DNA of 64,000 nucleotides from Anadara kagoshimensis (Eukaryota; Mollusca; Bivalvia; Arcoida; Arcidae): NCBI GenBank assembly GCA_021292105.1, contig CM037861.1, positions 48,105,310 to 48,169,309 on the forward strand, written 5' to 3'. Every line of letters starts with the position of its first letter. Positions within the stretch are counted from its first letter, which is position 1. Shown here one piece after another: positions 21,937 to 34,173 of the stretch. Under the pieces are notes generated by a model that was not told where the DNA came from, made no database searches, and worked only from the letters and a program-made list of their open reading frames with translations. Both the position numbers and the translations under genes were made by a program.

Positions 21937-24900
21937 CTACCTTTGTTTCCTTTTATTTTTCAAATTATATATTAAAAAAACTTCTAATAAATTACTAAAT
22001 ATTCCATTATCATATGGTCTATATTTAGTCGTTTTACTTTTTCTCCCTGAGATAATCCTTGATTTGATATCTTTCCCTGTAATTGGTTGTCCTCTGTCTT
22101 TAACAATGTCACTGTGATTGTGTTCGTTGTCTTTTGTTTCAGTGGTTTTATACCGTTCATTCGTTGTTTGGTTGGTGAAGATTAAGAAGACATGGTATGC
22201 CGTAAATGTACCAATCATTGGTATTAATAACACTAAACTAACAACTAAAAACACCAGCCTCGGGAACTGTATAAACAGGTGCTACAATTAAACAAATCAA
22301 AATAATAAAAATTGATACTGTAAACATATTTAATTTCGAGTATATTTATTTTCTTGATATTGGAAATTTAGACACATCTGCAAAATTAATTTTTTGCATT
22401 TTTGAATATACACTATAACACAATAAGCATAATAAAATTTTCTCTCAATATTAATTTTCACTCAAAACAAACGTCCGCAAAATAAGTGAAAATTAGTACA
22501 CTGGAAAATAAATATGTTTACAGTATAAATTACAACATTGCTATTTAAACTGTATATAAATGGTGGAGTGGAATAATAGAGTTTAATGCCCCAGTCAAGA
22601 TTTTGTCACTTATATTGAGACAGCCATTTCAGGTATGAAGGAGAAAACCGGAATGCCTGGAGAAAACCACCAATCTGCAGTATGCAAATGACAAACTCTC
22701 ATACTATGATCTGTCCTAAATGGGATTTGAACTTGGGCAGTAACAGTCCATGTCATCTGTAAGCATACTCTTGAAACTATCAAGACCTCTTGTATATGAA
22801 GAACATATCATTATAAAGCTACTTGTGCAATTTCCCTTAACTAATCTCTATAAAAGTAGCAATTTCCCTTTGAGAAATCTCTATAAACAAGTTTAACTGT
22901 ATGAGATTCAAATGCAAACTTTTTATCACTAGTAAAACCTTCCTAAAAATACATAAACTATTATAAAACTGAAAATTCAGGGAGAATAATTTAGAATAAG
23001 TATAATGGACCAGAGCCACCACTGAAGATACTACAAACAGCTGTTTGATTGGAGATGTTCTTCTAGTCAGTCACTAAGAAATCATGAATATACCCAAAAG
23101 CATTTCATACTAGTGACAAGGCAACCTACTAGCTTTTCAAGTTAAGCAGCAAAAAATAAGTACAGTCAATCCTGTCTATAAAGAACACCCAAGAGGACAT
23201 ATAAAGGTGTCCTTTATGGGCAGGTGCCCCTTGTATACAGGTTCAAATGACATGAATAAAGAGCAATGGGGATAATATTTGATTGGCCTTTAGAAGCTGG
23301 TAGCTTTTATATAGAGGTGACAGGTTCGACTGTGTAAACAATTAATAAAATAATTACACGTCTTGAAGCCTTTCTGAACACATCTGTATAATAAGCTGTG
23401 TGTAAAATAGAAACACTCCCAGAAGTTATACACCACACAGCCAAATTTTGTTCGCATGAACATAATTATATACTGATACCAACAGGTTAAAAATTACCAA
23501 GTGATATCAGAATAAAGGGATAAATTCTTAAATCTTTTTTATTTTAGATTTTTATATTTTTTCAGATTTTTCAAGTTTTTCATCATTACAAAATGACTAA
23601 TTATAACTGTATTTAATACTGAGAGACTATGGATGACTGTGAGTCAGAGTAATACCCATTTCATCAACCTCCATGGTCTTAAAATAAATATTGGCAAAAT
23701 ACCATAATGTCATATTTATTGAACTTGGCTGAAAATTACTTAAACTTTTAACGAATTTCATTGTCCAAAATAAACAGGTCGATTTTTATTAATGAAGTTT
23801 AAAATACTTGTCATATAGATTTTAACAATCACTAGGGCCACCCTGTTAAGAAGACCCCCTCCTACCACCACCACCACCACCACCATGGGTTATTATATAT
23901 ATGTATATGTAGGCACAAATGAGAAAGAGTTTTTCTCATTAAAAAAACAAAAGGTTTGTTCAATACCATACAATTGGATGAAGCACAGCTAATAATCATA
24001 ATGCTAACCAAAAAGCTCCAACCATCCTGTTTGATTGGAGATGCCCATCTAGTCAGTCACTATGAAATCATGAATATATCTTAAGTGTCTTGATGTGCCA
24101 TTCAGTCATTTTATTATGACCAGTATGGCAAAAACATTGTTTAAAGACTTGAAAGGGTGCAAAATACATGGTTTTCAGACTTAAAATGGTACATGTATAT
24201 TTTTAATGTATAGCTGTAATATGGCTTACTTGAAATGCTATCTGGAATGTGACTGGCTGAATCTCTCCACTTTTTAACAATACAGAGGCCTTCATTATAT
24301 TATGTTTTTCGACATACAGAAACAGACAATGTGATGCAACATAAACTCCATTAGATGCCATGAATACCAGTGTTAGCAGAAACATGATAAAATAACGGGT
24401 ATTTAAACCCCCGACATCGTTGTTGGTCCAGATACAGTGATGATCAAATCTGTAAACACACCTGTCACATATGCCTACAAAAGAAAAAAAACAATATCAA
24501 AAAGTGTCCCCCAAAAGAATCCCCAACTAGGAAAACCCCAACCATGTACAAATTCAACATACGAGTAGAAGACAATAGAAAACAATTAATATCTGAAATG
24601 GGATGCCATTTCAAAAGGGTCCCCCAAAAGAACTCCCAACTTGGAAATTTCAAAATACAAAAGGACACATCTGTCACATATACCTACAATAGTAAACAAG
24701 ATTTAAGTGTCCCTAAAAACAACCTCTAATGGGAAATCCCCAACTATGTGCGTGGTCAAAATATGAAAAGCCAATGGCAAATACAATGTACTTAAGAGAA
24801 TAGAATATAATAGAAAACAAATAATTTCTGAAATTGGATGCCATTTCAAAAGTGCCCCTAATGACAAACCCCAACTGGGAAATCCCAAAGCATGTGCATA

Positions 24901-27261
24901 GTCATAATACCAAAAACCCCTGGTGGTACAGCTACTCAACCAGAAAATTGTTCCTGTGAAGTTTCATAAAAATCTGTTAAACAGTTTTAAGAATAATGGC
25001 AGACAAAATAGAGTATACACTGTATATAACCCAAATTTATTTGGGGGACATAAAAATACAAATTTACAAAATGGTAACTGCTTATATGAGTTTCAAATTT
25101 AATTTTGTCTTTGGCGGCCCATATGCCAGTAGACACATTTGGCAAAGAAAGCACATTAATGGTGTGCACACAGACACACCCCTTTATGTATCACAGGTAT
25201 ATATACTGGTACTTATATGAAGAAGAAAATGAAACAAGACATCAACCTTTTCATGACATATGTAATTAATCACAGGCCTCAAATAAAAATGTTCAAACTG
25301 CTTGACACTGTGCCAAGTAAAAGGAGCTGTGTGCCCAGCACCAAGTAGATGTTACTTGACACTAGAAACATGTACAGTCAAACCTATCTATAAAGGCCAC
25401 CCAAGGGAACCAGTAAAAGTGGTCTTTATGGGTAGGCCTTTATATACAGGTTCAAATGATATGAATAAACATCTTAATATCTTTCTAAGTTTGATGGAGT
25501 TATCTCCCCTGGGTCACCAGTAAAACATGCATAGAAGAAAAATAAGTTGGTAAACAGAAAGATCATTCGAAATTAATACTCACTACAATGTTTTGATCTT
25601 GCTGGCTTCATAAAATGACAAGTTCTGCAAAATGTTTTAGGATAATACAATCTATTGTCAAACTTGTAAACATCTGAATATCTATCTAAGTTTGATGGAG
25701 TTATCTCCCCTGGGTCACCAGTACAACTCATGTGGAAGAAGAAAAAGTTGGTAAAAACAACGATCATTGGAAATACAACATGGTTTTGTTCAAATTCATA
25801 CTGGTATAGTATTGGTAACATGTCCAACAGAAATACAGCATGTCCTAATAACACGATTGTCACAAACATTAACTGTAATAACTGACTTCTGCAAGAGAAA
25901 AGACGACATAAATGACCATGCATTGTAATCTGCTTTACGTTGTCATAAATTTGTTTTAGAGAATTTTTGCATAATGAAAATCAGTTTTATTTTAGCACAA
26001 AAATTTTTTTTTTTGTCTACACACCAAGTTTTTTTTTATATTTAATGTAAGCACAATTTTATTTTAGCCTAAAGGTCACTGTGGAAAGCTCAAAAATAAA
26101 ACTCACTAAAATTTCTCAGTTTAAAGAATATCTATAATATAAAATGAATCATTGTCTTAGTCTAATGATTTATACATGGATAACATTTTGATAAAAGGGG
26201 TTTTATATTTAAATGTGTGCATCAAAGTAGCACTGAATTTTAAAATGAGTGTAAAGGTTGAGACAGTATGTATATACAAGGAGTATTCAGCCAATTTGTC
26301 ATTATTTAATAATTGAAAATATTAGACCATGGTATATAAGTCTCAACAGATTTTATTTTGTCACTATGGTAACTAGCAATGTAAAAATCTTTGCTTGCAG
26401 AAAAAAAACTTACCTTGTTTGACATATTGTATGAATGAGTTTATATACAAAATCTGCCAACCACTGTGGAGTCACTGCCACGGTAACCTAAAACAAAAAT
26501 TCAACTTCATCATAATGTTTTTATTTAACACATTTCCTCTTATAAAACCTAAAAAATAATGATCAAAATCTGAATAAAAGTGTCATTGTATTTAGCAACC
26601 ATACAGTCAAAGGGAGACAATCATAATTTTACAATGTATATCAAGCAATAATTCAAAAAATTAGCAGAATGCGTTAGTTTTAATCATTTGATGCCTCAAA
26701 ATCTTAGTGGATATTTAAGTCTAAACTACACATAAATGTAAGTTTTGAATATATATTGTAGTCCATCCATTAACTAGCACTATTCCACTATTCTTACATA
26801 TTAGAAGAAAAGTTAAATGCCCCAAACTTGAATTTCTTGTGACTCAAAAAAATGTTTTACATGCATTGTATATGTCAATTAACATGTTTTCACATGGGTT
26901 CTGAACATTATTTAAAATTTTGCTTCTAGAAAATTTTTTACAAACAATAACCAAAAAAAATACACAACCACTGTTCACCTGAATTTCATGTGATTTTCAC
27001 ATGAGAAATACATGCATTTAATATAAATTTCTCTTGAAAATTTTCATTTGAACTTCATGTTAAATTCACATGAAATTCGCATGAAGACAATTTAAATGTG
27101 TACCTGAACCTGTACTTTTTACAGTTTCTTACCTGTATAATGGTTGATCTTAATCTTCCTATTATGGTTTGCTGTAACGAAGGTGTATTGCCATACATAA
27201 ATATGACAAACAAACAGGTAAATAAAATCACCCATCCTATAACTAGTATCAGAAAATCCAT
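21937..27261 (-). CDS. ZDHHC4: DHHC palmitoyltransferase, ZDHHC4-like, 5 coding exons
   Basis: Exons on the minus strand are 27261-27133, 26487-26414, 25888-25584, 24474-24230 and 22281-21937. All phases match (0, 2, 1, 0), giving 365 aa. TM1 is at the N-terminus (about residues 3-24), two more hydrophobic stretches lie in exon 3 (about 71-95 and 107-126), and further ones flank the end of exon 4 and the start of exon 5. The cysteine-rich domain runs from C155 ([15 protein letters not shown]) to the catalytic D180-H-H-C183, followed by IWTNN. TTNE is at 290-293. The tail KRKQR fits a KxKxx ER-retrieval signal, matching the ER location and dilysine end of vertebrate ZDHHC4. An in-frame TGA precedes the ATG in the same exon, which supports the start. 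It transfers palmitate from acyl-CoA to protein cysteines through the DHHC cysteine. Substrates cannot be inferred. Confidence 0.93.
22315..22526. mobile_element. 212-bp MITE, TIR ATACTGTAAACATATTTA
   Basis: Perfect 18-bp terminal inverted repeats at 22315 and ending at 22526. AT-rich interior without coding capacity. Lies 33 bp upstream (minus strand) of the last ZDHHC4-like exon acceptor. Confidence 0.85.
22585..22790 (-). mobile_element. Second-family SINE, minus orientation, in the last ZDHHC4-like intron
   Basis: CCCCAGTCAAGATTTTGTCACTTATATTGAG is the reverse complement of the second-family tail. GGGATTTGAACTTGGGC is its B-box region. Confidence 0.65.
23161..23336 (+). mobile_element. 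TACAGTCAAACC MITE in a ZDHHC4-like intron
   Basis: TACAGTCAATCCTGTCTATA to CAGGTTCGACTGTG. Confidence 0.8.
24495..24905 (+). repeat. Direct repeats with CCATTTCAAAAG(T/G)GTCCCC core
   Basis: Four diverged copies of a block GGGATGCCATTTCAAAAG ... CCCAACT.GGAAA lie in a ZDHHC4-like intron. Reverse-complement relatives occur at about 58015-58055 and 60885-60920, so it is part of a dispersed repeat. Long minus frames here are by-products. Confidence 0.6.
25373..25460 (+). mobile_element. TACAGTCAAACC MITE, truncated
   Basis: TACAGTCAAACCTATCTATA to ATATGAATAAA, then abruptly joins the exon 3 duplicate. Confidence 0.75.
25460..25575 (-). pseudogene. Partial duplicate of ZDHHC4-like exon 3 inside the next intron
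   Basis: This intronic stretch repeats, with scattered mismatches, about 110 bp of exon 3 found again near 25665-25785 (shared blocks such as TTTGATGGAGTTATCTCCCC and CTGGGTCACCAGTA). The exon part copied encodes the third hydrophobic stretch and the residues leading to the cysteine-rich domain. The copy directly abuts a truncated TACAGTC-type MITE that begins at 25373. It has substitutions and lacks the DHHC region, so it is a dead fragment. Confidence 0.75.
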
Positions 27262-27373
27262 CTTGTTATCAGTTATCAGCGAGTCAGAAAATAAGCACTG
27301 CAGCTCATGCCATCAAAATCTGGAATCCAGTGTTCTTCCAAAATATTATATGGTTGAATTCATCAGCAAAATC
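27262..27373 (-). other. 5' UTR part of the first ZDHHC4-like coding exon
   Basis: A TTTTAG acceptor lies at 27374-27376 on the minus strand, and the exon runs from 27373 into the ATG. It contains an in-frame TGA upstream of the ATG. A non-coding first exon should lie upstream. One possible donor (CTGGCGGAG|GTAAAT) is near 29865 but is unproven. Confidence 0.55.
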
Positions 27374-27477
27374 CTAAAACAAACAAATACATAAATAAAT
27401 GAATAAATAAATAAGTTTATTAAACAAAAAAGAAAGTTAAATTTCGATTTTTTTAACTGATTGATTTAATAGTTTTA

Positions 27478-27775
27478 CATTCTAGTCAAAAATCTATCAC
27501 TTATATTAAGATGTCCCCAGCTATAAGTGAAGTGGCAGTGCACTCAGGGCAATGTGAAAGGAAGGGTTCTTTAATGTCCCATGCCTGCCATGCCACAAGG
27601 TATCAGTTTTTAAGGTCTCTTCTGAAGGACCCCTTGACTTTTTTTGATTTCTAAATGCAGAGTGCTATGCAAAAGAACAGGGACTAAGGTCACACTAACT
27701 ATTTTCCAGTTTTGGTCACATCTGGCCATGGGTTCCAACTCATACCTCCATCATGCACTCTACTAAACTAAATTA
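27478..27775 (-). mobile_element. tRNA-derived SINE, minus orientation, diverged
   Basis: Starts with the tail in reverse complement, then CAGCTATAAGTGAAGTGGCAG. Ends near a decayed B box. Confidence 0.6.
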
Positions 27776-27932
27776 TTTCTGTAACTTATCAACAACCCTT
27801 TTCATCGATGATAGGGGACCATTGATGACAGAAACAATTCAGTCTAGCACTCTTACTAAATAAGCTACCATAGTGGTTTTATTTAAGAATCAATGTAATA
27901 AGTCATTCTTGCCACATTTAACTACTTGCAGC

Positions 27933-29097
27933 GAATCCTAGTCATTTCGGCACCGGGTCATTTCGGCACCAGGTCATTTTGGCACTTGGCAAGTCATTTC
28001 GGCACCAGGTCATTTCGGCACCGGGTTATTTCGGCACCAGCTCCAGGTCATTTCGGCACCTTGCTAATACAGTTACTATTAGTCACCAGTGCTGTAAATT
28101 ATAAGTTATCTATAACTTTGTCAAAATTCTGAGGATTTCCTCTACGCAACCAAGTACACATACAGTAAGATGAACAAATGACTTTGATTCGTTCATGTCA
28201 TTTAAAACGTTTTTTAAAGAAAATTGTAAAAAATAAGAATAATAATAATCATTTTTATCCAATTTTTACAATGTTTATAAGCTCTGTTATAAGTAACACC
28301 CAGAATTTCTATTTGAAATAATTCTGTTGGCTTAAGTTCAAGAAATAAAAAAAAATATCAGTATTTTAATGGTATCAGAAATTCATTATCCTTTAAAACG
28401 AAATTTACTTTTGCAAATTAAATAAATTTTTTATGAAAATTTAGAGTATAGAAATCATTAAAATCTGAGTATAATGATTTAACAAATTTCTGAAGAAATT
28501 GCTGTTTTCAATGGAAATAAAATGAAATTGTCAATTGTTGCAATGCTTTTGTAACTTAGATAAATATTCTTGACTGGCTTCGATAAGACCCTATTACATG
28601 TAGATGTCTTGTGTCGCACAATAGGCTTTAAAAACGGGCCATTTTCAGCGTATGTTTTTATTCAGTATAACAAAGATGCATAACGCCTGTAAAACATATT
28701 TCAGCAACACCGTTTGGGCTACCCGGGGAATGGATTTTAAGCATTTAATAAAAAAAAATATATATAAAAAGAGTACGGAATTTTATTAAATGCTTAAAAT
28801 TCATTCCCTGGGTACCTGTAGTACCACGACTACAACATACTCGAGTGATCAAAATTATTAGGTAATTAGACCTCAAAGATCACTTTATTAACATTGAAAA
28901 TAAGGCATTAACTACCTACATTCAACTTAAAAAAGTAAAAAGTAAATGAATAAATGGAAGTGCCGAAGTGACCGATCGTAGATGCCGAAGTGACCAAGTG
29001 TAGGTGCCGAAATAACCTGGTGCCGAATTAACTCGGTGCCTAAAATGACTTTTTCTACAGGTGCCGAAATGACCTGGTGCCGAAATGACCTACACCC
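27933..29097. mobile_element. 1.17-kb foldback element with GTCATTTCGGCACC arrays at both ends
   Basis: The left arm (about 27940-28065) is a tandem array of GGTCATTTCGGCACC. The right arm (about 28965-29090) is the same array inverted. Flanked by an exact 8-bp duplication CTTGCAGC (27925-27932 and 29098-29105). An inner palindrome at about 28722-28815 pairs around TTTAAGCATTTAATAAA. No coding sequence. Confidence 0.85.
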
Positions 29098-30577
29098 CTT
29101 GCAGCTTGGTTAGTTGTTTTCAATAGAGATAATAAGGGTACAATATATATTGTTTATAACTTGTTCATTCCACCAAGTCTTAACACATTGCACATTCAGC
29201 AATGTAGAAGTCTAACTGAATGGAATTAAAGCACCAACAATGATGCAAACAAATCAAATTAGACATATAGTGTGTGTGTGTGGGGGGGGGGGGGTTATCC
29301 ATGATGTGGTTGTGATGACTGATGGCGATTTAAAAATTGGTGAATAATATGTGCATCTACTTTTTTACCCAGTTGTGCACTAAAAAGTTTTAGTGAGTGG
29401 TATGATTAAAATCTCTACTCTTAGATTTAAACTCCCATTTGTTCCTCAAAGACCTTACTTCAAAGATGTACAAGATATTTTCATATTATTCAAGTTGATT
29501 ATTTTCCAAAAATGAAATTGATTGTGTCTTTTTGGCGTTATTCTGGTGAATTTATAAATTGTTGAAATATAAAAATTTTATTATTATTTATCATTGTCCC
29601 ACCTGTCATCTAAATTTAAAGAGATTGCAATGACTGTGCAACACCCCCCCCCTTCCAACACACATTCCCGATAAAGCTGGATTTGGAGGATTTAAACGTT
29701 TTCTCCATTTGTTTTAACGTACAAGAAAGTAGACCTACTATGCTTAGAAATAATATAAACCTTCTAATATCTAAAATTACTTCAAACCTTCATTTTTACT
29801 GCCCCATGATGCCCGGCCATGTGAACAGCCAAACAGAAAGTAAACACATGTAACGACTTATTTACCTCCGCCAGGAAGAGTTCCTTTTGGCGGAAAATGT
29901 CAAACAGTAACATTTGCAGCACAGATGTTTTGATCGTGTACACGTGATGAAGTATTGATTTATTGAAAACCTATCTACCTATCTTGTCTAAGACTAACAC
30001 GTAATCAATACAAGTAGCATTTGTTAAGGAATAAATGTAGGTAAAATATACATCAGTAACTAACTGACAAAAAGATGAAATAAGCTGAACTGATCATAAA
30101 GAAATCTGCTTTATTCAGTCATTTTAATATAGGGATTTTGTGAATTGACTTGTTTAGGATGTTAGTTTAATTAGAAAAGTACTTTTAAAGTAGGTAAGTA
30201 TTAATATAGTTATCTTTTTCTTTAACACTTTTCTGCCATTGTATAATTAATAATTAATGAAGCAGTAACACCCATAAATAGCCATATATATTGATGGGAT
30301 AGTGTAAAGGAATGAATGTTTTGATTCACAAAACATATTCGAGAGTATTAAATTTTTGTGGTTTTTTCCTGTTTCTAATTTATGTAAAAATATCTTTTGA
30401 AAAATATATTTATGTAGTTTTGCCTACTTTCCGCTGGGCCTATGTTAGTTCTTTTAATCCTGCTTCAAATATGCTCAAGCATTAATTTGTGTAAACAATT
30501 TTTTCAAGACTAAACATAAACAGATATATCTTAAATGTATTTTTCTAATAATTCTCTTCTAGTGAATATAAACCAAG

Positions 30578-30832
30578 CAGGGGTTCAAAATTATGTTTTG
30601 TAATGGAAGGTTCAGGACCTATTGCCTTTATTTTTGGCAGGTCCCACACCAAGTCATGAAAGTCCAATATTAACACTGGAAGACCTATGCGCAATTACCG
30701 TATGGTATTGAAAAGTAGTATTATTCTGGTAAAAATGGCTGGTCCATTGGACTTTTACAATTTAAATATCAATGGTCCCAAGGTAAAATCAATAGGTCCC
30801 AGACCTCGGACCCAGGGAATTTTGAACCCCTG
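30578..30832. mobile_element. 255-bp MITE, TIR CAGGGGTTCAAAATT
   Basis: Perfect 15-bp terminal inverted repeats and CCAAG on both sides (30573-30577, 30833-30837). Interior contains AGGTCC(C/T)A-type palindromic segments. Copy 2 is at 36468-36679. Confidence 0.85.
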
Positions 30833-32156
30833 CCAAGTTTGTAACCAATACAAAATAGTATAAGTTTTTATTCCATTACATATTCACTTGTGAAAACTTT
30901 TTCTCAGGGGAAACAAATTCCCTGTTACATTCGTATTGATACATGAATTATGAACATGTTATTTTTGATTATGATTTAACTCATAGAATCATATACAGGG
31001 CTATTGGTATATTAAAGTGGTGATTTACATTAATTTTGACATATTTGTTATACACTGGTATGAAAAAAATCAAATATTTAAAGTTGCATTCTTTTAAAAA
31101 TTCACTTATCGGTGCAATAATATAGCCAGTTAGAACATACTATTATAGAATATATATGTGTAAGGATTGATTATATTACAACTATAATCAGGAATGCCTT
31201 ACACTAAGTTTTACACATTACTTTTCATATACCAGTGCTTTAAATTTTACAAAAAATACTAAAGAAATATATTGAGCTAGTGAGGTCTAATCTGCAAATA
31301 TTTTTCTTATTTCATATTTTATATTGTGCCTAAATAGATTTGTATTCTAAATATTTTAAGTTGAAAAAAAGGAATAAAAAATATCTTTCTTCATTTTCTT
31401 TCTTTTACCTCAATTTAGTTATGGTATATAGTGTTATCAAACACAAACATACCAATTCATGTCCGAAATTCCAAATTAAAAAAGCAAAGTAAAAACTTTG
31501 AAAGCTCATGATGAAGGACAATGTGAACTTCCAGTAGGAAAGTGAGGTCAGGTGCTCCAGAAGGGAAGGCACCTCTGTCTTGTTAGATACAAATGCCATG
31601 TGTGAAACATACATTATTCAATACAATGTTGTTGAATATTTATAAAGGAATAAAATGACTTGGAAGCTGTTAAAAACAAAGCAACTATTTCATGGGTAAA
31701 TTATGATTTGCACTTTCAAAATACAAATGGACAGATAGAGGTGGAATAAAAAACAATTTTATTTTTTCATTTTGAAGAAATTTGGGAAGTATTTAGAATA
31801 TATAGCTATTTTAGAAAGGTGTAAAAATACAGAAAAATATACCTCTGTATGTACAGATTAGGCCATATCTAGTAAAACTAGAACTGTCTCTTGAGAGCCA
31901 AATACTCCCCTGCCCCAACCTTAAATATTTTTACGCGCCCTTGACCTTTTCATTATGACCATGGTTCAAGGTCATGACACATTTAGACCATTGAGATTAT
32001 TCATGTGAAATTTTATGACAGTGGTCTAAAGCAGCTATGAAATATGGCCCAGACACGATTTTACACCGACAGACGGACAGACAGACAGATATGGTGATTC
32101 CTATATACTCCCCTCAAACTAGTTTGCGGGGTTATAAATATTTTGCATGTTTTATT

Positions 32157-32390
32157 AGCTCACCTGACCAGAGGTCATAGGAGCTTATGCCATAGTTTAG
32201 CATGCGTGTGTGATAGTGTGCTAGGTTGACACATTTTCAACTTCTCTGCTGAAATCTTTTAAAAGATTTCATTGAAATCTGGTCAGAAGTATATGAGCAG
32301 GTGTATTCAGATTTGTTAATGACATTGCCATGGCTTCCAGGTCAAGGTGACCTGACCTTGACCTGGGTACCAAAGTCTTAAAAAATCTCT
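32157..32390. repeat. Diverged AGCTCACCTG-type repeat
   Basis: AGCTCACCTGACCAGAGGTCATAGGAGCTTATGCCAT resembles the start of the element at 46257. The later part is GGTCAAGG/TGACCTTGACC-rich. Confidence 0.5.
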
Positions 32391-32650
32391 GAAACTGATG
32401 GAAGAAAAAAATCTAATGTGGTATTTAGCTTCTCTGGGGTCTTGAGTCTATAGTTTGTTCATTTCCTGAAATTCAGTTGAAAAATGAGCTATACTTTTTA
32501 TGTTAATCTTTTATAAAAGCAGATCACAAATACACAACACATACAAACCTTAACCTCTTTGTGAATAGCTAGAAACATTGTCAGCCTCTGGTACACAAAC
32601 AAATATAATTCGTCAATGAGTTAATTGTTTTGATTTATATTTTCTTTCAG

Positions 32651-32723
32651 ACCCAAATTAGATAAGAATTGTTCATGTAAGAAGACTTGTGAATTTATGT
32701 TGGAAATGTTATGATATAACACA
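32651..32723 (+). other. 5' UTR part of the delphilin-like first coding exon
   Basis: The acceptor TTTCTTTCAG ends at 32650. The 73 nt to the ATG include an in-frame TGA. At least one upstream non-coding exon is implied but I could not locate it. Confidence 0.6.
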
Positions 32724-33986
32724 ATGCCACTTCTATTGCGACCAACTACAAAGTGGCCCAAGCGTTACGGTTTTGATGTCGTCGGTGACGGCCCATGTTA
32801 TGTAACAGCTGTAGAGAAAGGAAGCATAGCATTTAACGCTGGACTTCTGACCGGTGACCAAATTCTAGAACTTGATGAACAGGATGTTGCAAATGTATCA
32901 GCTGATGGTTTAAAATCGTTAGCAAAGCACAGCAGGACTCAGCCACCAACTCTAGGTGTTGTGTCCAGGCTTCATCAGGTAGAACTTGTCGGAAATAGGA
33001 CTTCTGGTATTGGATTTGACGTGGAAGGGGAATACCCAGTTAAAGTCCACAATGTAGAACAAGCAAGCTTAGCCTTTCAAGCTGGATTAAGACAAGGTAA
33101 TATATTGCACGAAATAAAGTGGAAATGTGGGTTTTCCACTGTACCAGGTGATACCCCCCCCCCCCTCCTGATGTTTGTGCGAAACAATTATTTCCTTTGG
33201 ATATAGAATCGTATCAGTTCACGTTTTCCCATTTTTCTGGAATTTTCTGACGTTAACATTTTCCAAAACATCCTGCACAAAGAATGAAGGATGTTGATCA
33301 GTGAACCCAATTGTGTTGATTATTGTAGATCTATTTTTATTGGTAATTTTTGTGTAAATTTCCAAACTAATTAAAATACTACCCAGGATTTCAATTTTCA
33401 CTCTAATAGAACGAATTCAAAAACAACTGAAACACAAATTAAAATTTTTGTGAAAACTTCAAGTTTTCAACAGTTTCAAACATGAATCTACACAAATTTC
33501 TTAAATAAAATATTAATGTACCTTGAAAATAAATAAATCTTTAAAAGTTCTAAAAATGTTTTACCAATACTTTAATTTTGTGACAAAATGTTTGATTAAA
33601 TATACTTGGTTTTACCCTCATAATCAAAATTTGAATTTGCATATGTACTACCGGTACTCTATGAAGCTGGATGGAGTCAGTTCTAAAATTTTATAAGGAT
33701 TTGAGATGTGACTAGAATGGAGGGCTGGGTTATGCTGGTTGCTTGACAGTCTTTAAATTTTTACAAAACATTTTAATTAACAGGTGATATAATATTAGAA
33801 GTAAACAAGAAGACGGTTATGACACCAGATGACATGAAACCTTTCCTTTCTGGTAGACTACGTAGATTGACACTGTCCATTGTACCAATTGGAAGACAAA
33901 GTGAAGCAGGCACATTACGGAAAGTTAAACATACTTCACCCTCTGGTGGCAGTAGGATAAAACGAGCAAGGACAATACACGAAAAG
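32724..33986 (+). CDS. Delphilin-like N-terminal module: PDZ1 and PDZ2 (exons 1-2)
   Basis: Residues 1-192. PDZ1 contains YGFDVVGDGPCYV, AGLLTGDQILEL and the following helix. PDZ2 contains IGFDVEG, FQAGLRQG at the exon end, then DIILEVN in exon 2. The intron (33097-33783, phase 1) interrupts PDZ2 just before its GD-I-IL strand. It holds a decayed foldback MITE with a C-run. Exon 2 ends in a basic stretch (SRIKRARTIHEK) in phase 0. Confidence 0.85.
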
Positions 33987-34133
33987 GTATTTATAGATGT
34001 ACATAAAGAGTGCAATTGAAAACAAACTTTATTCGTTCACAATTTGTTTTTCCTGTCATAACCATTAATTATGCAAAATATGAAGTTTGTTCTCATCTGT
34101 GCTTATGCTTTCTGAAATAAATAAATAAGTATA

Positions 34134-34173
<40 letters not shown>

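Larger units (their letters stand above)
27374..32650. other. Intergenic region between the divergent ZDHHC4-like and delphilin-like genes
   Basis: No coding exon seen. Holds a minus SINE (27478), the foldback element (27933-29097), a short GT/G run (about 29270-29293), the CAGGGG element (30578-30832), sequence related to 780-950 (31430-31590), and an AGCTCACCTGACC fragment (from about 32157). The first exons of both genes may lie here. Confidence 0.55.

Noticed and set aside
24465-24939. Minus frames sharing [11 protein letters not shown]
   Set aside because: Direct repeats in a ZDHHC4-like intron, not exons. The spliced protein is complete without them.
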